From positions 1-34,327 of the forward strand of contig USDJ01000013.1 in NCBI GenBank assembly GCA_900553395.1: a DNA stretch of 34,327 nucleotides, read 5' to 3'. Positions 24,780 to 32,211 of this stretch are shown piece after piece; the stretch's first letter is position 1, and every line of letters begins with the position of its first letter. The notes beneath the pieces are model-generated. The model saw only the letters and a program-made list of their open reading frames with translations. It did no database searches and was not told the origin of the DNA. Position numbers and translations under genes: made by a program. Origin of the DNA: an uncultured Mycoplasmatota bacterium. GTDB lineage: Bacteria > Bacillota_I > Bacilli_A > RF39 > UBA660.

Positions 24780-26717
24780 TTATCTATTTTTCACATAATC
24801 ACAAATAATTCTAACTACATTTTCATTTCCAATTTTAGCATCTATACATAAATCATAATTATTCTTATCTCCCCAAGTCCTATTAGATATAGCACTATAA
24901 TAATTTGATCTAGCTTTATCTGAATTTAATATATGGCTTTTAGCCTGTTTTTCATTATCACCATAATTTTTCATTATATTTTTAATTCTATAATCCATTG
25001 GTGCATATATAAATACTTTTACTAAATTTTTATTTTTTTCTAATATATAATCAGCTGATCTACCTATTATTACAGCATTACCGGTATTTGCGATCTTCTT
25101 AATTGATTTTGCTTGACTAATTATTGCACCCTTCCCTACATCTAATGATAAAAAATTATCATATATTTCTTCACCTGAATAATTAATATCAATCATATTA
25201 TTTCTAATAGCAAACTCTTTTATTTCCTCTTTATCATAGAAAGGTATATTTAATTTATTAGCAACCATTCTACCTATTTCTTTTCCATTTGTTCCATGTT
25301 CTCTAGATATAGAAATAATTAAATTATTTTTAATCTTACTATTTTTAATAACATTTATTTTATTATTATATGAATTTTTTAAAATAAATAATGATATAAC
25401 TGACGTTAAAATTTCAGCTATTGGAAATGTCCACCAAACTATATTTGTAACATTACTTGATTTTGTAAATAAATAAGCTAAAGGGAAAACAAATATAGTA
25501 AGCCTTAGTAATGAGATGATTAATGGTTTTAATGCATATCTTATGGATTGTAATACCCCTTGAATTGCAACAGATATTCCCATAAATACAAATCCAACAC
25601 TAGAAATTCTTAAGGCTTTTACACATACATTAATTATTTCTTTTGAAGTACCACCTGCCATTCCAAACAAATTAGCAAGTGGATGTGCAAATATTTCAAA
25701 TAAAATACTTATTAAAAAAGTAACTATAATTGTATCAATTATTCCATATTTTATACAATCATTAATTCTTTCCTTATCTCGCATTCCATAATTAAATGAT
25801 AATATTGAGATAATAGTATTTGATAAACCGAATGCTGAAAATAATGCAATCTGTTGTATCTTATAATAAATACCAAAAGAACCAATCAATATAGTTTGAT
25901 TAACATGTGCTAAGCCTAATATTGCGTTCATTCCACCCATCATAACAGCTAGTAAAGCTTGCATCAAAGCTGCGGAAACTCCAATACTATAAATACCTTT
26001 AATTAAATTTTTATCTGGCTTTATATATTTAATATTTCCATTAATTTCAATATTCTTTTTGTAATGAAAATACATTGCTATAAATAACGATATAAATTGC
26101 CCAATTATGGTAGCCCATGCTGCTCCAGCTACTCCCATATTTAATGGATAAATAAATATATAATCTAATACTATATTTGCAATAGCACCTGATATTTGTG
26201 AAATAGTAGATAACATTGTTTTACCAGTCGCTTGTAAAAATCTTTCATAAACAGTATAACCAATAGAACCAAGAGATAAACAAGTACAAATTTTTAAATA
26301 TGCTGTTCCCATTTCTATAATCTCTTTATCATTCGTAAATAGTGAAATAAACCATCTTGAACCAAATAGTCCGAATAACAAGAATATCAAATAGATACAT
26401 ATACTTAAAAATATTCCATTCCCAGCTATCTTGTTTACCTTTTCTTTATCATTTTCTCCTAAACTTTTGGAAAGTATCGCATTTAAACCAACACCTGTTC
26501 CAACACCAATAGCAATAATCATTATCTGGATTGGAAAAGCATACGTTAATGCTTGATTTGCAATAGCACCACTAGAACCCATATTGGCAACAAAAATACT
26601 ATCAATGACATTATATAATGCTTGTAAAACCATAGATACAATCATTGGTAATCCCATTCTCAAAATGAGTTTGTTCATTGGAGCTATCGCCATTTTATTT
26701 TGTCTTTCTTCCTTCAT
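24780..26717 (-). CDS. MATE efflux transporter fused to a cytidylate-kinase-like domain
   Basis: Residues 1-455 are a full 12-helix MATE exporter (MNKLILRMGLPMIVSMVLQA, ALYNVIDSIFVANMGSSGAI, VERFLQATG-type loop as YERFLQATGKTMLS). After a short basic linker, residues 465-645 are a cytidylate-kinase-like P-loop domain: ISISREHGTNGKEIGRMVAN, IPFYDKEEIKEFA, NAVIIGRSADYIL, VKVFIYAPMDYRI, and the helical NSDKARSNYY lid. The P-loop lacks the classical G-K-S/T, as is usual for this group. Both halves look intact (645 residues). The kinase might phosphorylate the exported compound or regulate transport; unknown. AAGGAGGATTTT precedes the ATG. Transcription passes an attenuator first. Divergent from the CarD operon. 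Confidence 0.88.
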   Translation of the reverse strand: MKEERQNKMAIAPMNKLILRMGLPMIVSMVLQALYNVIDSIFVANMGSSGAIANQALTYAFPIQIMIIAIGVGTGVGLNAILSKSLGENDKEKVNKIAGNGIFLSICIYLIFLLFGLFGSRWFISLFTNDKEIIEMGTAYLKICTCLSLGSIGYTVYERFLQATGKTMLSTISQISGAIANIVLDYIFIYPLNMGVAGAAWATIIGQFISLFIAMYFHYKKNIEINGNIKYIKPDKNLIKGIYSIGVSAALMQALLAVMMGGMNAILGLAHVNQTILIGSFGIYYKIQQIALFSAFGLSNTIISILSFNYGMRDKERINDCIKYGIIDTIIVTFLISILFEIFAHPLANLFGMAGGTSKEIINVCVKALRISSVGFVFMGISVAIQGVLQSIRYALKPLIISLLRLTIFVFPLAYLFTKSSNVTNIVWWTFPIAEILTSVISLFILKNSYNNKINVIKNSKIKNNLIISISREHGTNGKEIGRMVANKLNIPFYDKEEIKEFAIRNNMIDINYSGEEIYDNFLSLDVGKGAIISQAKSIKKIANTGNAVIIGRSADYILEKNKNLVKVFIYAPMDYRIKNIMKNYGDNEKQAKSHILNSDKARSNYYSAISNRTWGDKNNYDLCIDAKIGNENVVRIICDYVKNR

Positions 26718-26740
26718 AAAATCCTCCTTATCTTTGCGAG

Positions 26741-26804
26741 AAAAAAGAGGCTAAATCCATAAACTGGATTTACGCCTCTTTCCTGAAAGCTACTCGTCTT
26801 ACAT
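26741..26804 (-). promoter_or_regulatory. transcription attenuator in the MATE-kinase leader
   Basis: Between promoter and gene, the minus strand forms AAAGAGGC-G-TAAATCCA / TGGATTTA-GCCTCTTT (one bulged G, loop GTTTA) followed by T6: a complete intrinsic terminator inside the 5' leader. A start-stop pair ATG-TAA (26799-26804) sits at the predicted transcript start, and CGAG upstream of the stem can pair with CTCG just after the T run. Expression must depend on antitermination; the signal is unknown, and ribosome-dependent sensing of an antibiotic is one option. Confidence 0.75.
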
Positions 26805-26809
26805 ATGAA

Positions 26810-26838
26810 ATTATACTATTTTTTTAATTTTTTTTCAA
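26810..26838 (-). promoter_or_regulatory. promoter of the MATE-kinase gene
   Basis: On the minus strand TTGAAA (26833-26838) and TATAAT (26810-26815) are exactly 17 bases apart. Predicted start is near 26803. Confidence 0.85.
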
Positions 26839-26900
26839 GAATCAAACTTACGAAAATTTTAAATTTTTGATAAGATATTATATGTAAGGAGGAATATTTT

Positions 26901-27386
26901 ATGTATAAAAAAGGAGATTACGTTGTTTATAGACATGATATTTGTACTATTAAAGATATTAGAAAAAATAAGTTAAATGGCATTACATATTATGTAATGA
27001 ATCCAATCGATGATGATTCTTTAATAATTGATATTCCTATTGAAGATAGGATGGGTTATTTAAGGGATGTAATTTCATCTGATGATGCAAAAAATTTAAT
27101 TGAAAGAATACGAAATATAGACCCTATTGAAGATATTAATGAAAAAAATCTAGAAATAAAATATAAAGAATTATTAAATACGGGCAAATATGATGGGCTT
27201 ATACAAATTATAAAAACTACTTTTTTAAGAAACGAAAGTAGAGCTAGCAATAAAAAGAAGATAAGTGAAAAAGACAGTAATTATTTTAAACTTGCAGAAA
27301 AATATTTATATAATGAATTATCTATTTCTTTAAATATGTCAGTAGAAGATGTAAAAGATTATATATTTAGAGTAGTAAACAGATAA
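26901..27386 (+). CDS. CarD/CdnL-like RNA polymerase-binding protein
   Basis: CarD-type proteins bind the RNA polymerase beta lobe and stabilise open promoter complexes. The N-terminal RNAP-interaction domain is clear (residues 1-60: MYKKGDYVVYRHDICTIKDI, then GITYYVMNPIDDDSLIIDIP). The C-terminal part (70-161) is helical, as in the family (NLIERIRNI, KYKELLNTGKYDGLIQIIKT, KLAEKYLYNELSISLNMS). Length 161 is normal. TAAGGAGG lies nine bases before the ATG. It overlaps an operon with the alpha-CTD-like gene two bases downstream and is divergent from the MATE-kinase gene. Confidence 0.9.
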   Translation: MYKKGDYVVYRHDICTIKDIRKNKLNGITYYVMNPIDDDSLIIDIPIEDRMGYLRDVISSDDAKNLIERIRNIDPIEDINEKNLEIKYKELLNTGKYDGLIQIIKTTFLRNESRASNKKKISEKDSNYFKLAEKYLYNELSISLNMSVEDVKDYIFRVVNR

Positions 27387-27388
27387 TT

Positions 27389-27589
27389 ATGTGCTTAAGT
27401 GATTTGAATCTTCCAAAAACAATATTAGATAAATTAAAAGCAAATAGTATTGATTCTGTTCAAAAAATATGTGAAATAAGTAGAAAAGAATTAAAATCAT
27501 TAGGATTTTCGTATGAAGAAATAAATATAATAGCAATAAAATTACAATTAAACGGTATGAATCTTAATAAAAGAAAAAATTCTTATTAA
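27389..27589 (+). CDS. stand-alone alpha-CTD-like (helix-hairpin-helix) protein
   Basis: A 66-residue protein with the architecture of the RNA polymerase alpha-subunit C-terminal domain: LSDLNLPKTILDKLKANSID, SVQKICEISRKELKSLGFSY, EEINIIAIKLQLNGMNL. These parallel the family pattern D-L-x-L-S-x-R-x-x-N-x-L-K...I...I-x-D-L...E-L...L-G...E-I...L...G-L. The residues that contact UP-element DNA in E. coli are not kept (R265 aligns to T, N268 to D; the G-K-K-S loop is F-S-Y-E), so DNA binding may be lost or changed. It begins two bases after the CarD-like stop, so the two are coupled. A plain helix-hairpin-helix protein is the alternative reading. Confidence 0.7.
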   Translation: MCLSDLNLPKTILDKLKANSIDSVQKICEISRKELKSLGFSYEEINIIAIKLQLNGMNLNKRKNSY

Positions 27590-27618
27590 AAAGTTCACAT
27601 TAAAGTTGTGAATTTTTT
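27588..27618 (+). terminator. terminator of the CarD operon
   Basis: The stem AAAAGTTCAC / GTGAATTTTTT (one G-T pair) starts at the stop codon of the alpha-CTD-like gene and ends in T6. Confidence 0.8.
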
Positions 27619-27873
27619 ATTAAAATATTCAAAACTATTAGTTATTCAACACCTCACTAAATTTGTTAACACCATTTTAATACTTAAGATTCCTTATTAA
27701 GCAGCATATATGTCAATTGTATATATTATCTAACTGCTTCTCAACAAACGACTTTATATATTGCTTATTAGCTCAATAAAACTGTAATACCAACCACATT
27801 GTCAACATTCTTTACTAACAATCTAGTTGTTGGAGTCTAAACTATAAATTATTATTTTATATGTTTACCATCT
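27619..27873. other. intergenic, with a possible short gene relic
   Basis: On the minus strand a frame around 27720-27815 reads MLTMWLVLQFY, TGA, then ANKQYIKSFVEKQLDNIYN and a stop; this looks like a decayed peptide but is too short to name. No terminator or promoter is convincing. Confidence 0.3.
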
Positions 27874-28866
27874 TTATCTTTTAAGCCATTCAACAGTATC
27901 TCTTATAGTATCTTTCATATTTCTATTTTTAAATTCTAGTTCTCTTTTAGCTTTTTCATTACTAAAGTTAGAATTAGAGGATAACGTATACAAAGAATAT
28001 CTTGTAAAAAGTGGAGTTTGTTTTTTTAAGTTGTAATACATTTCAAACAATGGTGCTATTAGCTTTGCTATTCCAATCGGTAATACAATTTTAATTTTTT
28101 TTATTCCCTGCACATCACTAATTAAATCGCATAGTGATTTAATTGTAATATATCTATTTGATAATATATAACATTCACCTTTGTTATCTTTTTCACAGGC
28201 ACTAATAACACCATCTGCTACGTCTCTAACATCAACAAAATCATATCCGCCTGCTACACAAGCAAAAAGTTTACCATTCGATACCTCTTTCACTAATTGA
28301 GTTAAATGACTATTACTGTAATCATTTGGACCTATAATTCCAGATGGATGAATAATACAAGCATTTAAATTTTTATTTCTTACAGCATTCATAACATACT
28401 GTGCAGCTTCTGATTTTGTTTTTGCATACAATCCCTCAACATTATCAGAATTAAAATTTGATATTTCTGTCATTAAACCATTTCTAGGTTTTTCTGGTAT
28501 TGCATGAACACTACTAATATATATAAGTTTTGCTTTTGCTTCTAAAACTTTATCAACTATATTTTTAGTACCATTAACGTTAACATTATAAACAAGTGGA
28601 TTATATTTTGATTTTATATACACAACTGCAGCACAATGAATTACAAATACTTTTTTACTATCAATATTTTCAAAAATAGATAATAAAGATTCCTTTTTTG
28701 TAATATCGCCATAATATATTTTACATTTCAACTTCTCTAATGATTTTATAGACTCACCATTTAAAACAAGAGCTCTTATTTCACTTTCGTTATCTTGTTT
28801 TAATTTTCTTATAATATTATTCCCTAAAAAGCCATTTGCTCCTGTAATGATATAAACTTTTTTCAT
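27874..28866 (-). CDS. NAD-dependent epimerase/dehydratase-type extended SDR
   Basis: A 330-residue oxidoreductase with the extended SDR layout: ITGANGFLGNNIIRKL at the N-terminus (G-x-x-G-x-x-G), YGDITKKE (acidic, after strand 3), IHCAAVV, the substrate-side ISSVHAI, and the catalytic YAKTKSEA (Y-x-x-x-K). Then HPSGIIGPNDYSN and VDVRDVADG, typical of dihydroflavonol-reductase/3-beta-HSD-like members. Substrate unknown; nucleotide sugars or hydroxy ketones are usual. It is a single gene with an extended -10 TGGTACAAT upstream. No sugar operon surrounds it. Confidence 0.88.
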   Translation of the reverse strand: MKKVYIITGANGFLGNNIIRKLKQDNESEIRALVLNGESIKSLEKLKCKIYYGDITKKESLLSIFENIDSKKVFVIHCAAVVYIKSKYNPLVYNVNVNGTKNIVDKVLEAKAKLIYISSVHAIPEKPRNGLMTEISNFNSDNVEGLYAKTKSEAAQYVMNAVRNKNLNACIIHPSGIIGPNDYSNSHLTQLVKEVSNGKLFACVAGGYDFVDVRDVADGVISACEKDNKGECYILSNRYITIKSLCDLISDVQGIKKIKIVLPIGIAKLIAPLFEMYYNLKKQTPLFTRYSLYTLSSNSNFSNEKAKRELEFKNRNMKDTIRDTVEWLKR

Positions 28867-29180
28867 AACACTTTTCTCCTATCATTTTATCATTTTAAAG
28901 ATTAATTTTAATACTTCTCTTATATGATTGTACCATAAAAAATAGCATTATAGCTTTTAATTTTATTATTGTCATTAAATAAAAGCAATAAACTAGATTA
29001 TTTAATGCATACAAACACAAAGTATGTATAAAAACGTACTTCATAAGTAGTATTACTTTTTTAGAAACTTACATAATCTTTTTTTGGAATTTTAAGTTCT
29101 CACATAAAATTATTATTTTTGTTTTATCTCTCATATAAATTACTATTGTTATATAACAATTGATAACAATATTACTAAGT
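28867..29180. other. intergenic, no feature seen
   Basis: About 310 very AT-rich bases between the SDR start and the P-ATPase terminator. I see only the SDR promoter side (TGGTACAAT near 28930 on the minus strand) and no convincing gene, hairpin or repeat. Confidence 0.5.
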
Positions 29181-29210
29181 AAAAAAGACTAGTCATATTA
29201 AAACTAATCT
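29181..29210 (-). terminator. P-ATPase terminator
   Basis: On the minus strand AGATTAGT / ACTAGTCT (one mismatch) is followed by six T, 14 bases past the stop. Confidence 0.75.
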
Positions 29211-29223
29211 ATAAAATTTTAAA

Positions 29224-31734
29224 TTAACTAATCTTCCTATTTTTCTTATAATTCTTTTTAAATATTTTTACAAGCTCATACCAGAAAACTGATACGAATG
29301 AAATAATTATTACAACTACTATATTCATAATACTTAAGCTAGTAAGTTTTAATACATTCTTAATAGGAGTATAAATGATAATTAAAGCTGCAACTAGTAA
29401 TAATAAATTAACACTTATTATTAACTTATCTTTAAATAATTTAGTAATTGAATAAATAGCATAATCGTATTCGCTTGAATTTTCTTGTACTAAAAATACA
29501 TTAGATAATACAATAATTAATAATCCCATTGTTCTTGCAAGTAAAACATCTTTATCGAGTAAGTAATAATATGTGCTAAAACTAGCAATGAATATAATTA
29601 AGCCTTGTAATAAACTCTTAAATAAAATAGATTTATCTACAATATTATCATTTATATTTCTTACATTTCTTTCCATTATATTAGCCTCAGCAGGCTGTCT
29701 TTCAAAAACTATAGAACAAGTTGGATCAATAATAAGTTCTAAAAGTACTACATGTAATGGTAGTAAAAATAAAGATTCTGATTGTATATTTAATAATGGG
29801 CCTATTAAAGAAGACAAAGCTATTGGCATATGAATAACAAATATATATCCAATTGCTTTTTTTATATTGTCATATATTTTTCTACCATCCTCAATAGTGT
29901 CAACTATAGTACTAAAATTATCGTCCATTAAAACTAAATCAGCAGCTTCTCTTGATACTTCGCTACCTCTTTTCCCCATAGAAATACCTATTTCTGCTTG
30001 CTTTAATGCTGGGGCATCATTTACTCCATCGCCCGTCATTGCAACAATCTCTCCGTTAGCTTGAAATGCTTTTACAATTCTCATTTTATGTTCTGGAATT
30101 ACTCTTGAAAATACTGAAACAGTTTTAACTTTCTCTTGTAATTCTAAATCGCCCATTTCATCTAGCATATCACCGGTAATAATATTATCATAATTATCCA
30201 TACCTATGCTTTTAGCAATAGCAGAAGCAGTTATTCCATTATCTCCAGTGATCATAACAACTCTTACATTTGCCTTTTTACATAATTTAATATCTTCCAT
30301 TACCGAGTCTTTAGGTGGATCCATTAATCCTACAATGCCAATATATTCTAATCTATTATCTTCTAAATTATCTACTACATCTTTTATAGATTTCAAATCT
30401 CTTTTAGCTATCGCAATAACTCTCAATCCTTTGGATTGCATTATCTTGATTTCATTATTTACTCTATTTAACTCATCTTTATCTAACTTACATATTTTTA
30501 ATATACTCTCTGGTGATCCTTTTGAAGCTAAAATTAATTTATTATTTTTTTCCCAGACGCATCCCATCATTTTAGTATCATTACTAAATGGATATTCCTT
30601 AATTTTTCTTCCATCAAACAAGTCTTTTTTATAAACTCCTAATCTTTTAGCATATTTAAACATTGCTTTTTCCATTGGATCATAAGTTTCCTCTTCACAG
30701 CATAATCCCATTATTTGAGCTAGTTCTTTCTCATCTTTGTTTGTAACCACATCTGTTATTTCCATTTGATTTTTTGTGATTGTTCCTGTCTTATCGACAC
30801 ATAAAACTGATATAGCTCCTAGAGTTTCAACTGCAGGAAGTTTTTTTACTAAAGATTGCTTTTTAGCTAGTCGCCATGCTCCCATTGACAAAAATACCGT
30901 AAGTACTACAGGAAATTCTTCTGGTATCATTGCCATTGCTAAAGTAATTCCAGACAATATACTTTGAATAATTCTATCTTTAATTGATAAATTCTCTAAA
31001 CTGATAAAAGTAAATATCCCAACTGTTAAAAATAATATAAAAGCAACTATAGCGCACACTTTAACTAATTTATCAGTTTGCTTTTGTAGCAAAGTTTTGT
31101 CCTTTGTAACCTTACCTAAATTATAACCTATTTTTCCATATTCAGTCTCATTGCCTATTTTGTCAACTTTTATAATACCGGTACCCTGTATAACTAAAGT
31201 TCCCTGGTAACAATAATCTTTCCTCCAGTAATCATTACTACCAGTATCTTTTAATACTTTCCATACTCCTTCCGATTCTCCAGTTAGACTAGATTCATCT
31301 ATCCTTAGTCCACTACACTTAACTATATATCCATCAGCAGGTATTTTAACCCCTTCATAAATATACATAATGTCTCCTGGCAATAAATCCTTACTAGGAA
31401 TTTCTTTCTTCTTACCATCTCTATAAACGATTACTTTTGGATCAGATAAATCCTTTAATGCACTTAAGGTTTTATCTGTCTTCCACTCTTGTATAATATC
31501 AATCATAATAATACAAAAAACGAATACCAACATTATTATTCCATCTTTTGGCTTACCAAGAATAAAATAAATAGTTGCTGCTATAATCAAAAGTAAAAAC
31601 ATTGGTTCACAAACTATATGAACAATCTTAAAGAAAAAATTTTCTTTTTTTCCACATCTCAATTCATTTGTACCATACTTTTTTCTTAATAAAGTAATCT
31701 CCGCTTCAGTTAAGCCTTTTTCTTTTTCTAACAT
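29224..31734 (-). CDS. P-type (P2-like) cation-transporting ATPase
   Basis: Ion pump of the cytoplasmic membrane, 836 residues, with ten membrane segments. The N-terminal LTEAEITLLRKKYGTNEL is the cation-ATPase N domain. LTGES is at about 150-154, AMIPEEFPV in TM4 near 268-276, the phosphorylation site CVDKTGTITKNQ (D at 314), MITGDNGITASAIA, and AMTGDGVNDAPALKQ near 563-577. TM4 PEEFP differs from the PEGLP of classical Ca2+ pumps; LLELIIDPTCS in TM6 keeps a carboxylate. Ca2+, Mn2+ or Mg2+ are plausible; I cannot choose. I place the start at the ATG four codons inside a longer GTG frame. It is a single gene behind a 190-base regulatory leader. Confidence 0.92.
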   Translation of the reverse strand: MLEKEKGLTEAEITLLRKKYGTNELRCGKKENFFFKIVHIVCEPMFLLLIIAATIYFILGKPKDGIIMLVFVFCIIMIDIIQEWKTDKTLSALKDLSDPKVIVYRDGKKKEIPSKDLLPGDIMYIYEGVKIPADGYIVKCSGLRIDESSLTGESEGVWKVLKDTGSNDYWRKDYCYQGTLVIQGTGIIKVDKIGNETEYGKIGYNLGKVTKDKTLLQKQTDKLVKVCAIVAFILFLTVGIFTFISLENLSIKDRIIQSILSGITLAMAMIPEEFPVVLTVFLSMGAWRLAKKQSLVKKLPAVETLGAISVLCVDKTGTITKNQMEITDVVTNKDEKELAQIMGLCCEEETYDPMEKAMFKYAKRLGVYKKDLFDGRKIKEYPFSNDTKMMGCVWEKNNKLILASKGSPESILKICKLDKDELNRVNNEIKIMQSKGLRVIAIAKRDLKSIKDVVDNLEDNRLEYIGIVGLMDPPKDSVMEDIKLCKKANVRVVMITGDNGITASAIAKSIGMDNYDNIITGDMLDEMGDLELQEKVKTVSVFSRVIPEHKMRIVKAFQANGEIVAMTGDGVNDAPALKQAEIGISMGKRGSEVSREAADLVLMDDNFSTIVDTIEDGRKIYDNIKKAIGYIFVIHMPIALSSLIGPLLNIQSESLFLLPLHVVLLELIIDPTCSIVFERQPAEANIMERNVRNINDNIVDKSILFKSLLQGLIIFIASFSTYYYLLDKDVLLARTMGLLIIVLSNVFLVQENSSEYDYAIYSITKLFKDKLIISVNLLLLVAALIIIYTPIKNVLKLTSLSIMNIVVVIIISFVSVFWYELVKIFKKNYKKNRKIS

Positions 31735-31922
31735 AATCTTTCCCACTTTCTAATTTTATTAACTAAAAAAACACCTATGGAATACACTGCCCCACAGATG
31801 TTTTTAGTTAACACCTATTGCATAAATATGCCCGGAAATTTTTTTTGAAAAATCCTGCCAGTTGTACTGTAGATAACAAAAAATTACATAAAGGTTCTTG
31901 TTTTGCAGTGCAAATTTAGTTT
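31735..31922 (-). promoter_or_regulatory. riboswitch-like leader of the P-type ATPase
   Basis: About 190 bases precede the start. At its 3' end a terminator (AAAACATCT / AGGTGTTTT, inner GTGG / CCAT, then T7; 31765-31805) competes with an antiterminator in which AGGTGTT at 31810-31816 pairs with AACATCT at 31796-31802, the same bases as the terminator's 5' arm. Upstream come GCATA-TT-TATGC and an aptamer-sized region with GTACAACTGGCAGGA. Cation-pump genes are often under metal riboswitches such as yybP-ykoY, but I do not recognise the core of any known class. Confidence 0.75.
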
Positions 31923-31928
31923 AAATGC

Positions 31929-31957
31929 ATTATACTTTATGATATGATATATGTCAA
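31929..31957 (-). promoter_or_regulatory. consensus promoter of the P-type ATPase
   Basis: On the minus strand the perfect consensus TTGACA (31952-31957), 17 bases, TATAAT (31929-31934). Confidence 0.93.
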
Positions 31958-32211
31958 TGCAACGTGACTTATTACAAAATGAAATTTATGCTTTTTTCAA
32001 CTATTACTAGCTTCATATCATAATAGTTATATTAGTTATGCCATTACTCTCTAAAGTAATCAAAAAACTTACCTGTAACCAATTATAATTTGTGATTCAG
32101 AGCGCTCTTTTTCAGATCCATCGCTTTGGTATCTGTATGCACAAATTTCATTTTATTTTATATTAATTTCTTCTAACTACTAAATTTCTTGCTTTTTGAT
32201 TATATCTTTTA
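31958..32211. other. intergenic with a short higher-GC protein relic
   Basis: On the minus strand 27 codons (32069-32152) read NEICAYRYQSDGSEKERSES then QIIIGYR and TAA. This is protein-like and less AT-rich than its surroundings, with no start codon. It is probably the 3' tail of a lost gene; family not recognised. Nothing else is seen. Confidence 0.35.

Noticed and set aside
27650..27760. TTGACA on the minus strand near 27710 as a promoter for a hidden gene
   Set aside because: There is no acceptable -10 at 16-18 bases, and no open frame or structured RNA follows.
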